A stretch of 64,000 nucleotides of DNA from Actinomyces gaoshouyii (GTDB lineage Bacteria > Actinomycetota > Actinomycetes > Actinomycetales > Actinomycetaceae): NCBI RefSeq assembly GCF_002072175.1, contig NZ_MVIV01000004.1, positions 1 through 64,000 on the forward strand. The letters are read 5' to 3'. Numbering within the stretch: position 1 is the stretch's first letter; every line of letters starts with the position of its first letter. The position numbers and the translations under genes are program-made. Positions 18,161 to 28,028 of the stretch are shown here, piece after piece. The notes beneath the pieces were generated by a model. That model was not told where the DNA came from. It did no database searches and was given only the letters and a program-made list of their open reading frames with translations.

Positions 18161-18921
18161 AAGCACTCGTCGTCACCCCCACCTACAACGAGATCGAGTC
18201 ATTGCCCGTGGCCCTGGACCGGGTGCGCGAGCACGCCCCGGCCGTCGACATCCTCGTCGTGGACGACAACTCCCCGGACGGCACCGGCGACCTCGCCGAT
18301 GGTCGCGCCGCCGCGGACGAGCAGATCCACGTCCTGCACCGTACCGAGAAGAACGGCCTCGGCCCCGCCTACCTCGCCGGGTTCTCCTGGGGACTGGGCG
18401 CCGGCTACGAGCTGCTCGTCGAGATGGACGCCGATGGCTCCCACCGCGCCGAGGACCTCGCCCTGCTCATCCAGCGCGCCGAGATGGCCGATGCCCCGGA
18501 CCTCGTCATCGGCTCGCGCTGGGTGGCCGGGGGAGCCACCGAGGGGTGGGACGCCAAGCGCGTGGCCCTGTCCCGCGCGGGCAACCTCTACATCAACGCC
18601 ATGCTCGGCCTGCGCGTCAAGGACGCCACCGCCGGCTTCCGGGTCTACCGGGCCGACTTGCTGCGCCGCATGGACCTATCGGCGATCGAAGCCCTCGGCT
18701 ACGGCTTCCAGGTCAATATGACCAAGCTTGTCGACGAGGCTGGCGGGCGCATCGTCGAGATGCCCATCACCTTCCTGGAGCGCGAGGCCGGCCAATCCAA
18801 GCTCAGCGGCGGTATCTTCACCGAGGAGCTCGCCCTCGTGACCCGCTGGGGCGCCGCCAAGCGGGGCGCGCAGCTCACCGGTCTCGTCTCCTCCGCCGCC
18901 AAGCGCCTGCAGGGAAAGTAA
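18157..18921 (+). CDS. ppm1: Polyprenol monophosphomannose synthase
   Basis: GT2-family transferase of 254 residues that moves mannose from GDP-mannose to polyprenol phosphate, the donor for lipomannan and mannoprotein synthesis outside the membrane. VVTPTYNEIESLPVAL starts the Rossmann-like fold, VVDDNSPDGT and EMDADGSH give the two acidic nucleotide/metal motifs. There is no membrane segment, as in bacterial Ppm1/Dpm1 that rely on a partner membrane protein; the Lnt product encoded just upstream is that partner in relatives. ATG overlaps the lnt stop. Confidence 0.93.
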   Translation: MKALVVTPTYNEIESLPVALDRVREHAPAVDILVVDDNSPDGTGDLADGRAAADEQIHVLHRTEKNGLGPAYLAGFSWGLGAGYELLVEMDADGSHRAEDLALLIQRAEMADAPDLVIGSRWVAGGATEGWDAKRVALSRAGNLYINAMLGLRVKDATAGFRVYRADLLRRMDLSAIEALGYGFQVNMTKLVDEAGGRIVEMPITFLEREAGQSKLSGGIFTEELALVTRWGAAKRGAQLTGLVSSAAKRLQGK

Positions 18922-19044
18922 CACCAGTTGTGCGAGCGCCGACCGATCATTCCAGGATGGCGCTGGAGCACCAATCCCCGTGATTTAAGAACTGTGGCGA
19001 GATGAAGTATAGTTGACGCCTTTAAAATTGCTCAAATTTATAAC

Positions 19045-19073
19045 TTGACCTCTTTCGATCCTCTGGGTATGTT
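19045..19073 (+). promoter_or_regulatory. Sigma70-type promoter of the ascorbate-type PTS operon
   Basis: TTGACC (19045-19050), a 17-base spacer and TATGTT (19068-19073) form a good consensus promoter about 46 bases before the GTG. The surrounding 18980-19060 stretch is strikingly AT-rich; TTGACG further upstream may give a second start. Confidence 0.65.
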
Positions 19074-19118
19074 CGATGCGGATGGCAAGGTCGCCTTCCC
19101 TTTGGAGGAGATGTTGAA

Positions 19119-19937
19119 GTGCCCACTCTCAGTGATCTCATCCAACCCGACGCCATTCAGCTCCAGATCCAGGCCAGTGACTGGCGAGCAGCGGTCTCTG
19201 CCGCGGGGAGTGCGCTTGTTGGCGCTGGCGCCTGCGGACCCAGTTACGCCCAGGCCATGCTGAAAACCGTGGAGGAGCACGGCCCGTATATCGTTATCGC
19301 TCCGGGCTTCGCTCTGCCCCATGCCCGGCCCGACGATTCAGTGACTCGCACAGCGATGTCGGTCGTGCGACTAGCCGAGCCCATTGCCTTCGGCAACGAG
19401 GACAATGACCCTGTGCGGCTGGTGATGGGGCTTGTGGCTGTCGATGACGATGCACACCGCGGCGCCCTGGTTGAACTTGCTGGACTGCTGGCCGATCCGC
19501 GGCGACGTGACCAGTTGATGGCCGCCGACACCCCGGAGGCGGTCCTTGGCGCGCTCGGGCCTGCAGAGCCTGAAGATCCTGCTCCTGCGCGAGCTCCAAC
19601 TGTTTCCCCTGCCGCCTCTAGCGCGGTGGTGCCAGCCGACGCCGTGGCCTCTAAAGGCCTGGTCCTCACGGTGTGCGGCAACGGGCTGGGCACCAGCCTG
19701 TTTCTCAAGAACACCTTGGAGAAGGTCCTGGAGCAGTGGGGCTGGGCGCCCTACCTAAAGGTGGAGGCCACTGATACTATCTCCGCTAAAGGGCGCGCCA
19801 AGGAGGCCGATGTTGTCATGACCTCCGCTGCTATTGCTCAGACCTTGGGTGATCTTGGGGTTCCCGTTGAGGTCATTACTGATTTTACGTCCACCTCGGA
19901 GATCGACGCGGCGCTGCGTCGAATCTATGCTGTCTAA
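19119..19937 (+). CDS. PTS EIIA-EIIB fusion, ascorbate/L-type
   Basis: Cytoplasmic phosphotransfer protein of 272 residues for a PTS of the ascorbate (SgaT/UlaA) class. The EIIA domain (1-145) has its phosphohistidine at His68 in FALPHARPDD; an Ala/Pro-rich linker follows (about 148-175); the EIIB domain has phosphocysteine Cys186 in VCGNGLGTS. In E. coli these are separate proteins (UlaC, UlaB). GGAGGAG precedes GTG 19119. EIIC follows 14 bases downstream. Many codons end in T, unlike the flanking genes. The sugar is inferred; no ula catabolic genes are nearby. Confidence 0.88.
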   Translation: MPTLSDLIQPDAIQLQIQASDWRAAVSAAGSALVGAGACGPSYAQAMLKTVEEHGPYIVIAPGFALPHARPDDSVTRTAMSVVRLAEPIAFGNEDNDPVRLVMGLVAVDDDAHRGALVELAGLLADPRRRDQLMAADTPEAVLGALGPAEPEDPAPARAPTVSPAASSAVVPADAVASKGLVLTVCGNGLGTSLFLKNTLEKVLEQWGWAPYLKVEATDTISAKGRAKEADVVMTSAAIAQTLGDLGVPVEVITDFTSTSEIDAALRRIYAV

Positions 19938-19951
19938 AATTAAGGGGGGAA

Positions 19952-21511
19952 ATGTCTGTCGTCCTTGCTGTTGCGCAGTTCCTGGTCAACGAGATCCTCA
20001 GCGTCCCAGCCTTCCTTATCGGCTTGATCACTGCTTCCGGGTTGATTGCGCTGCGGCGCGGCACTGGGCAGGTGCTCGGCGGCGCGATCAAGGCGGTTCT
20101 GGGCTTCCTGCTGGTCAGTGCGGGTGCCGGGCTGGTCGCTACGTCACTTGCGCCGCTGGGAACCATGATCCAGGGTGCGCTAGGCGCCCATGGGGTAGTT
20201 CCCACTAATGAGGCGATCGCCGGCATCGCGCAGGAGATGTACGGCGCTCAGGTGTCCTGGGTTATGATCTTAGGTTTTGTTGTCGCCCTGCTGTTGGCCC
20301 GCTTCACCCCGCTGCGCTACGTATTCCTCACCGGGCACCACCTGCTATTCATGGCCACACTTATTACTATCGTCATGGCCTCGGCCGGGATGAAGTCCCC
20401 CGTGGTGGTGGGTTTAGGGGCGCTGCTTCTAGGGGTCCTCATGGTGTCACTACCTGCGCTGGTACATCCATGGACCCGGCGGGTGACGGGTGACGACTCC
20501 ATCGCCATCGGGCACTTTGGCACCCTGGGGTATCTGGCCGCCGGCATGACTGGGCGTCTAGTCGACCCTAAGGGTCGTTCTCGCTCCACCGAGGACCTCA
20601 AAGTCCCGGAATCACTGCGCTTCCTGCGTGACTCGATGGTGGCGACCGCCCTATCGATGGTGCTGATGTACCTGGTGCTCGCTGTGGTTTACCTGGTGCA
20701 GCGGGGATCGGCCACCGCATTCACCGCCTTCTCAGTCGAAGCGACAAATGTCGGAAACTACCTCATGCAGGCCGTCACTCAAGGTCTCCAGTTCGGTATC
20801 GCCGTCGCTGTCATCCTGTTCGGAGTCCGCACCATCCTTGGTGAGCTTGTTCCCGCCTTCCAGGGTATCGCCAAGGCCGTTGTGCCCGGGGCTATCCCCG
20901 CGCTGGACGCGCCGATCGTCTTCCCTTACGCGCAAAATGCTGTGCTCATCGGCTTCATCGCTTCATTCTTGGGCGGACTGGTCGGCTTGCTGCTGTTGGG
21001 AACCTGGCTGGGGCCCGCGTTCGGTTTGCCTCTGGTCTTGCCGGGTTTGGTTCCACATTTTTTCACCGGCGGCGCGGCTGGCGTCTATGGCAATGCCGCC
21101 GGTGGTCGCCGCGGCGCTATAGCGGGGGCATTCATCAACGGCCTGATGGTCACCTTCCTGCCGGCATTTCTCCTGGGCGTGCTCGGCAGTCTAGCGTCAG
21201 CCAACACCACATTCGGTGACACTGACTTCGGGTGGTTCGGGCTGCTAATTGGCTACGGAGCAAAACTCGGGGACGCTGCGGGGAGTATCGTGCTGCTGGC
21301 TATCGGACTGGCTATCTTCCTCGCTGCCATCGTAGTTCAGCGACGTCTGGTTGATCGCGGTTGGGATCCAGCCCCCGCACGGGAGCGCGTCTCTGAGGAT
21401 CCGGGAGAGCCGGCCCATTCAGCATCGGCCACCTCACCGGGGCGAGGCTATCCGCGCGTGCTGCCACCAGCCGGAGCACCCGCGCCCCCGGCGGCGCTTG
21501 AGGCCAGTTGA
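19952..21511 (+). CDS. ulaA: PTS EIIC, ascorbate-type permease
   Basis: Membrane channel of the same PTS, 519 residues with about 11 helices. The N-terminus FLVNEILSVPAFLIGLI, the GHHLLFMATL and HFGTLGYLAAG stretches and the APIVFPYAQNAVLIGF region match UlaA/SgaT. The C-terminal 40 residues are Pro/Ala/Ser-rich and probably cytoplasmic. AGGGGG precedes the ATG. Use of GTT, GCT and CTA codons is higher than in the neighbours, consistent with later arrival of the two-gene operon. Confidence 0.9.
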   Translation: MSVVLAVAQFLVNEILSVPAFLIGLITASGLIALRRGTGQVLGGAIKAVLGFLLVSAGAGLVATSLAPLGTMIQGALGAHGVVPTNEAIAGIAQEMYGAQVSWVMILGFVVALLLARFTPLRYVFLTGHHLLFMATLITIVMASAGMKSPVVVGLGALLLGVLMVSLPALVHPWTRRVTGDDSIAIGHFGTLGYLAAGMTGRLVDPKGRSRSTEDLKVPESLRFLRDSMVATALSMVLMYLVLAVVYLVQRGSATAFTAFSVEATNVGNYLMQAVTQGLQFGIAVAVILFGVRTILGELVPAFQGIAKAVVPGAIPALDAPIVFPYAQNAVLIGFIASFLGGLVGLLLLGTWLGPAFGLPLVLPGLVPHFFTGGAAGVYGNAAGGRRGAIAGAFINGLMVTFLPAFLLGVLGSLASANTTFGDTDFGWFGLLIGYGAKLGDAAGSIVLLAIGLAIFLAAIVVQRRLVDRGWDPAPARERVSEDPGEPAHSASATSPGRGYPRVLPPAGAPAPPAALEAS

Positions 21512-21581
21512 GGTGACGGGCGTCGTCGCACGCGCCGGGCAGAGGGCTGGGCGATCGCAGTGCGCGGCTAGTGGCGAGACC

Positions 21582-21626
21582 TGGAGCGGGTGACGGGAAT
21601 CGAACTCGCGCTGTCAGCTGGGGAAT
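21582..21626 (-). pseudogene. 3' half of a tRNA-Gly (attachment-site-like fragment)
   Basis: Read on the minus strand, the segment runs from a TTCCCCA anticodon-like loop through GCTGAC, a T arm with loop TTCGATT, the acceptor strand CACCCGC and TCCA. This is the 3' half of tRNA-Gly, probably anticodon CCC. The 5' half is absent: no matching GCGGGTG lies where the acceptor partner should be, and the anticodon stem does not pair. One T-stem pair is broken (A-C). Such anticodon-loop-to-3'-end fragments are what tRNA-targeting integrases duplicate. Confidence 0.65.
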
Positions 21627-21647
21627 CGGTGATAGGCGCACTTACGA

Positions 21648-21695
21648 CAGGCGCGGCTGGGTCGGCTCCTCATGGGAGCCTCCCGGCCGCGCCTG
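21648..21695. terminator. Strong hairpin between ulaA and rbpA
   Basis: Arms CAGGCGCGGC (21648-21657) and GCCGCGCCTG (21686-21695) pair perfectly, with inner GGG/CCC and GGCTCC/GGAGCC pairs and a small loop. It lies between convergent genes and probably stops both, chiefly rbpA on the minus strand. Confidence 0.75.
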
Positions 21696-21724
21696 GTCTC
21701 TTCGGGGCCTTGCTTTGAGGACGC

Positions 21725-22081
21725 TCAGAAGCGCTCGCGATAGATCTCGCCGGTGCGCAGCATCTCCAGGCGCTCGTCGAGGAGGACCTTCAGCTCGTCC
21801 ATCTCCCGGCGCTCCAGGAGCATGTCCCAGTGCGTGCGGGGGGCCTTCTTGGGCTCATCGGACTCCGGCTCGTCCTCCTCGCCGCGGCGCACCGCGGGAA
21901 GACCGCACTCGGGGCACTCCCAGGTCTGGGGGACCTCCGCCTCCATCGCCATGGGGACCACCGTGACATGCGCCTCGGGGCACTCGTAGGTGATCTCCTG
22001 CCGCTGGACGAACTCGACGCCCTCCTCGGACTCCATCGACTTCGCTCCGATGGTCATGCCTCGCAGTGCGCGGTCTGCCAT
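21725..22081 (-). CDS. rbpA: RNA polymerase-binding protein RbpA
   Basis: Actinobacterial transcription factor of 118 residues that binds RNA polymerase with the primary sigma factor and stabilises the open complex. The start MADRALRGMTIGAKSMESEEGVEFVQ is of the standard kind, Cys residues in ITYECPEAH and WECPECGLPAV form the zinc-binding core, and the C-terminal THWDMLLERREMDELKVLLD is the sigma-interacting helix. AGGAGG lies eight bases before the ATG. The open frame extends upstream but without homology. Confidence 0.96.
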   Translation of the reverse strand: MADRALRGMTIGAKSMESEEGVEFVQRQEITYECPEAHVTVVPMAMEAEVPQTWECPECGLPAVRRGEEDEPESDEPKKAPRTHWDMLLERREMDELKVLLDERLEMLRTGEIYRERF

Positions 22082-22303
22082 GCCTGTGCCTCCTGGGTGC
22101 GGTGAATCGGGGCGCCGTCCCGCCCGATCACCGCGCGGGTGAGGGGCCAAGGGGCGGCCGACGCCGTGAACCTCAACACGGGGAGGGCCGGGAGTGTTCC
22201 CGGACCGCGTCGGGCCGCCCACATCATAGCGTTCGCGGGCGCGCGGCCCCTTCACGTGAGATGCTGCGGTCATACCCTGAACGAATGGCTGGAGGAGGCC
22301 CTG

Positions 22304-22923
22304 ATGTCCGACGCCATGACAGCCCCGCAGTCCGTGGTGCGCGGATCGCGGGCGCGCCTGAGGCTCTGGCCCGGGCGCCGCGCCGAGCCACTGGGCCTGT
22401 GCCTCGTGGTCCCCGGCCTCGGCTACACGGCTTCCATGCCGCTGCTGTTCTGGCCGGCGACCGCCTTGACCGAGGCCGGGTGGGCGGTGGTGGCCCTGGA
22501 ATGGGACGAGCCGCCGAGCAGCCTGGAGGAGCTGGAGAGCCAGGCCCACTGGACGCGATCCGCGTCCAAGCGCATGACCGGCCGGGAGTCGCCGATGCTG
22601 ATCGTCGGCAAGTCCTTGGGCACTCGACTGGCACCCTGGGCGGAGCGTGAGGCGATCCCTGCGGCCTGGCTCACCCCCGTGCTCGACGACGAGGCGGTCC
22701 TCACCACCCTCGAGCTCGGCAAGGCGCCCGCGCTCGTCGCCGGCGGGACCGCGGATCCGGTGTGGCGCGGTGGTCCCCGCCCCCGGATGGACCTGGAGGT
22801 CCTGGAGTTCCCCCAGGCGGATCACTCCCTGCTCATCGCGGGTGACTGGCAGCGCTCCATGCGGATCCAGAACCGCATCACCTCGCGCGTCCTCGACCTG
22901 GCCGCCAGGGTCGTCGCGCGGGG

Positions 22924-22927
<4 letters not shown>
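22304..22927 (+). CDS. Small alpha/beta-hydrolase-like protein
   Basis: A 207-residue protein with strand-loop features of the alpha/beta hydrolase fold: LCLVVPGLGYTASMPLLFW, the elbow-like VGKSLGTRLAP (Ser in GKSLG) and a late FPQADHSLLI that could provide Asp and His. It resembles small actinobacterial hydrolases of unknown substrate. ATG 22304 is set by GGAGGAGG eight bases upstream; a TACCCT box at 22273-22278 may be its -10. Its last four bases overlap the convergent UvrA-like gene. Confidence 0.65.
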
Positions 22928-25404
<2,477 letters not shown>

Positions 25405-25494
25405 TCCGCCGATCATGCCAGAAGCCGGGAGTGCACCGGCGCTCGCGAGGCGATGGCCGGCGCGGTCATGAAGGAAGCCGATGGGCGCAGCCCT

Positions 25495-25518
25495 GTCCAT
25501 TATCCACCGATAATGGAC
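25495..25518. promoter_or_regulatory. Perfect 10-bp inverted repeat, candidate operator
   Basis: GTCCATTATC (25495-25504), four bases, then GATAATGGAC (25509-25518). The AT-rich palindrome sits just upstream of the UvrA-like gene and after the stop of the next minus-strand gene. No T tract follows, so an operator is more likely than a terminator. Confidence 0.6.
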
Positions 25519-25524
25519 ATTATG

Positions 25525-25902
25525 TCATTTCGTGTCGACGAGAGGCTCCTCCGCCGTCGTCATGTCGAGCACCAGCCGACGGGCTCGGAAGGTCGCCATC
25601 ATGATCGTCGTGCCCACGACGACGCCGAAGGCTCCCAGCGGCCACAGCACGAGCGCGGCCGCTCCGCGCCCGAGAATGATCGCGAGCAGCCCGACGCACG
25701 CCAGGATGCCTCCCGCGCCGATGCCCGTGCGCCACACGGGCGCCAGGAGGCTGCGACCCCGCGGATGCGGGACGCCTTCGGCGAACGCGCCCGGGCGATC
25801 GCCGAACCGGTCGCGAGGCGCCTCGATCGGCGCCCCCGACTCGTCGATGTAGATCGTCCCCGACGTCCCTGTCCCAGTCTCAGCGGACCTGCTTCCGGCC
25901 AT
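25525..25902 (-). CDS. Small membrane protein of unknown function
   Basis: About 125 residues from ATG 25902, preceded by AGGAT. The N-terminal 60 residues are hydrophilic (TIYIDESGAPIEAPRDR); two adjacent membrane helices follow (TGIGAGGILACVGLLAIIL and AALVLWPLGAFGVVVGTT), and a short charged tail. I do not recognise the family. The frame is open to 26079 but the extra part overlaps the upstream region of the divergent GDSL gene. It ends seven bases before the palindrome. Confidence 0.5.
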   Translation of the reverse strand: MAGSRSAETGTGTSGTIYIDESGAPIEAPRDRFGDRPGAFAEGVPHPRGRSLLAPVWRTGIGAGGILACVGLLAIILGRGAAALVLWPLGAFGVVVGTTIMMATFRARRLVLDMTTAEEPLVDTK

Positions 25903-26106
25903 GATCGGATCCTGGGTCTGCGACCTGCGTCGAAGCCCTGAGCAACCTGTGAGGAGGCTGGTAGCGATCCGCTCCGACGCAGAAATGACATAAGCGCCTC
26001 CGAGCCCGTGCCCCGTCCTCGTGACGCCAACGCGCCCACCCGGTCGTGCTTGGTAGCACGCCGTCGTGCACATCCCCATCGACCTGCGCGGCCGCGGCCA
26101 TCGGCC

Positions 26107-26112
26107 TACGCT
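26107..26112 (+). promoter_or_regulatory. Leaderless -10 box of the GDSL hydrolase gene
   Basis: TACGCT ends six bases before ATG 26119, and no Shine-Dalgarno sequence is present. The mRNA should start at the initiation codon. Confidence 0.55.
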
Positions 26113-26118
26113 CTAGCC

Positions 26119-26823
26119 ATGACATCACCAGACCCGCCCGCAGGACCCGACGGCCCAACGGTCCCCCGGCTGACACCTCACCCCACCGCCGTCTTCTTCG
26201 GGGACTCCGTCGTTACGGGGTGGAACTCGGTCAGCCACCCCCGCAACCGCTTCTCGTCGCTGGTCTGCGAGCACCTGCGCTGGCGAGAGGCGAGCCTGGC
26301 GGCCGATGGCATCGGCTTCTTCTGCCAGCGCGGTGGGAAGCTGCCCGGGGGCGGCCGCTCCCCCTCATGCCGGGACACCACCTGGTTGGAGACGGTCCTG
26401 CGCGCTGAGCCCGACGTCGTCACCATCTGCCTCGGGCTCAACGACGCCGCGCTCCTGCCTTCCCAGCGGGACCTCGTGGAGGAGGCCATCGAGCACGACT
26501 TCGCCTTCCTGGTTGAGCGCCTTCCGGGCGTCCCCACGATCGTCGCTCCCTACTTCCCCGCCCTCGGCATCGGCCCGCGCTTCGGCATCATCCACCGGCT
26601 CGTCCACGACCACGCCACCCGCCTCGGCCTGGCCTCGACCGACGCCATGAGCACCGCGATCGACGGCAACGAGAACAAGCTCGCGATCGACGGGATCCAC
26701 CCCAATGACGCCGGTCATGCGGCCATTGCCCGTGCCATGATCGCCATCTACCGCGAGATGGTCCCCGACCTGGTCCCCACTCCCCCGCCCTCCGGCGCGC
26801 TGTCGAGCGGCGCCCCGCTGTAG
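26119..26823 (+). CDS. SGNH/GDSL hydrolase
   Basis: Esterase or lipase-like enzyme of 234 residues. Block I is VFFGDSVVTGWN with nucleophile Ser30, block III is CLGLNDAAL and block V is DGIHPNDAGH carrying the Asp-His pair. The oxyanion Gly of block II is probably in the AADGIGFFCQRGG region. No signal peptide is visible, so it is probably cytoplasmic. The start is fixed by the promoter spacing (leaderless). Substrate unknown. Confidence 0.85.
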   Translation: MTSPDPPAGPDGPTVPRLTPHPTAVFFGDSVVTGWNSVSHPRNRFSSLVCEHLRWREASLAADGIGFFCQRGGKLPGGGRSPSCRDTTWLETVLRAEPDVVTICLGLNDAALLPSQRDLVEEAIEHDFAFLVERLPGVPTIVAPYFPALGIGPRFGIIHRLVHDHATRLGLASTDAMSTAIDGNENKLAIDGIHPNDAGHAAIARAMIAIYREMVPDLVPTPPPSGALSSGAPL

Positions 26824-26843
26824 CAGTCCGGTGCGCGCGGGCA

Positions 26844-26849
26844 TAGGCT
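26844..26849 (+). promoter_or_regulatory. -10 box of the LacI-family gene
   Basis: TAGGCT lies 42 bases before GTG 26892, which has an AGGAG ribosome site, so this transcript has a normal short leader unlike those of several neighbours with the same hexamer. Confidence 0.45.
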
Positions 26850-26891
26850 TGCCCGCGGTTTCCGTCCAGACGTCAAGACATAGGAGTTGCT

Positions 26892-27899
26892 GTGCCTCAG
26901 CGCCGAGAGCCGACGCTCGCCGATGTCGCCGAGCTCGCGGGCGTCTCGCTGACCACCGTGTCACGAGTGATCAACAACCGCGGTTACCTCAGCGAGGCGG
27001 CCAAGGAGCGGGTCAGCGCCGCCATCGCGGAGCTCAACTACCGGCCGAACCAGGCCGCCCGCGTCCTGCACGGCATGGCCACCCGGAGCATCGGCGTCAT
27101 CGTACCGACGGTGGCCCTTCCCTTCTTCGGTGAGCTCGCCGCGCAGCTCGAGATTGCATTGGCGGAGCACGGCTACCGCATCCTGGTGTGCAACTCCCAG
27201 GGCCGCGCCGAGCGCGAGCGGGAGTATCTCGACCTGCTCGTCTCGCATCGTGTGGACGGCATCATCTCGTCGGCTCACAACGAGGACCTCGCCGATTACG
27301 GCACGGTCCGCATGCCGTTGGTCATGATCGACCGCGACCTCTTCCCTGCCATCCCCAACATCCGCTGCGACAATGTCCGAGGAGGCGCTCTCGCCACCGA
27401 ACACCTCCTCCAGCGAGGGGCGCGCCACCCGCTGCTGCTCACCTCGCGCACGGGCAGGCGCAACGGCCGTGAGGCCGGCTATCGGTCCACGCTGGCCCTG
27501 GCCGACATCGAGGCCCAGATCGTGGCCGTCGACTTCAATACTCCCGAGCCGGAGCGGACCCAGCGCATCAACGATGAGCTGACCAGCCGCCTCGGTGGTT
27601 TCGACGCCGTCTTCGCCACTGATGACCTCACCGCGGCCGGCGTTGTGGAGTGGGCCCGATCGGCGGGGCTGGGCGTCCCCGAGGACCTGCGAGTCATCGG
27701 ATTCGACGGCACGCGGGCGATCCGCCAGGCGATGCCGGGACTGACCACCATCCGGCAGCCCATCGCCGAGCTCTCGCGTCGCGCCGTCGCCGAGTTGCTG
27801 GCCCAGATCGCGGCGATCCACGACGGCGTTGAACTGCGCGCGCTGGAGATCGCTCCGATCGAGCTCCCGGTTGAGCTCGTCATTGGCCGGACCACCTGA
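26892..27899 (+). CDS. LacI-family transcriptional regulator
   Basis: Repressor of 335 residues. The N-terminal helix-turn-helix is textbook (TLADVAELAGVSLTTVSRVINN), the hinge helix is YRPNQAARVLHG, and the periplasmic-binding-protein-like domain runs from residue 60 to the end (SIGVIVPTVALPFFGELA; IGFDGT). AGGAG precedes GTG 26892. It faces a PTS permease gene across a terminator and probably represses it, with a sugar or sugar phosphate as inducer; that link is inferred from position. Confidence 0.9.
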   Translation: MPQRREPTLADVAELAGVSLTTVSRVINNRGYLSEAAKERVSAAIAELNYRPNQAARVLHGMATRSIGVIVPTVALPFFGELAAQLEIALAEHGYRILVCNSQGRAEREREYLDLLVSHRVDGIISSAHNEDLADYGTVRMPLVMIDRDLFPAIPNIRCDNVRGGALATEHLLQRGARHPLLLTSRTGRRNGREAGYRSTLALADIEAQIVAVDFNTPEPERTQRINDELTSRLGGFDAVFATDDLTAAGVVEWARSAGLGVPEDLRVIGFDGTRAIRQAMPGLTTIRQPIAELSRRAVAELLAQIAAIHDGVELRALEIAPIELPVELVIGRTT

Positions 27900-27924
27900 G
27901 CCGCGCGTCCTCATCAGCGCTGCG

Positions 27925-27960
27925 GACCGGTCTCGTCGCTGTTTTCGACCGGTCTCGGTG
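27925..27960 (-). repeat. Dispersed 36-nt repeat, copy 1
   Basis: Contains two perfect palindromic boxes GACCGGTC (27925-27932 and 27947-27954) spaced exactly 22 bases apart. Read on the minus strand, it matches the segment at 58865-58900 at all but three of 36-37 positions. It lies between the lacI stop and the terminator. Confidence 0.65.
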
Positions 27961-28005
27961 GAAAAAGGGGTCGGGCCCACCGCGGGAATGCGATGGGCCC
28001 GACCC
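27961..28005 (-). terminator. Intrinsic terminator of the PTS IIBCA gene
   Basis: Arms GGGTCGGGCCCA (27968-27979) and TGGGCCCGACCC (27994-28005) pair perfectly with a 14-base loop. On the minus strand the hairpin is followed by CTTTTTC, a classical U tract. Confidence 0.85.
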
Positions 28006-28028
28006 TCTCTGGAGATGCCCTGGGCTTC

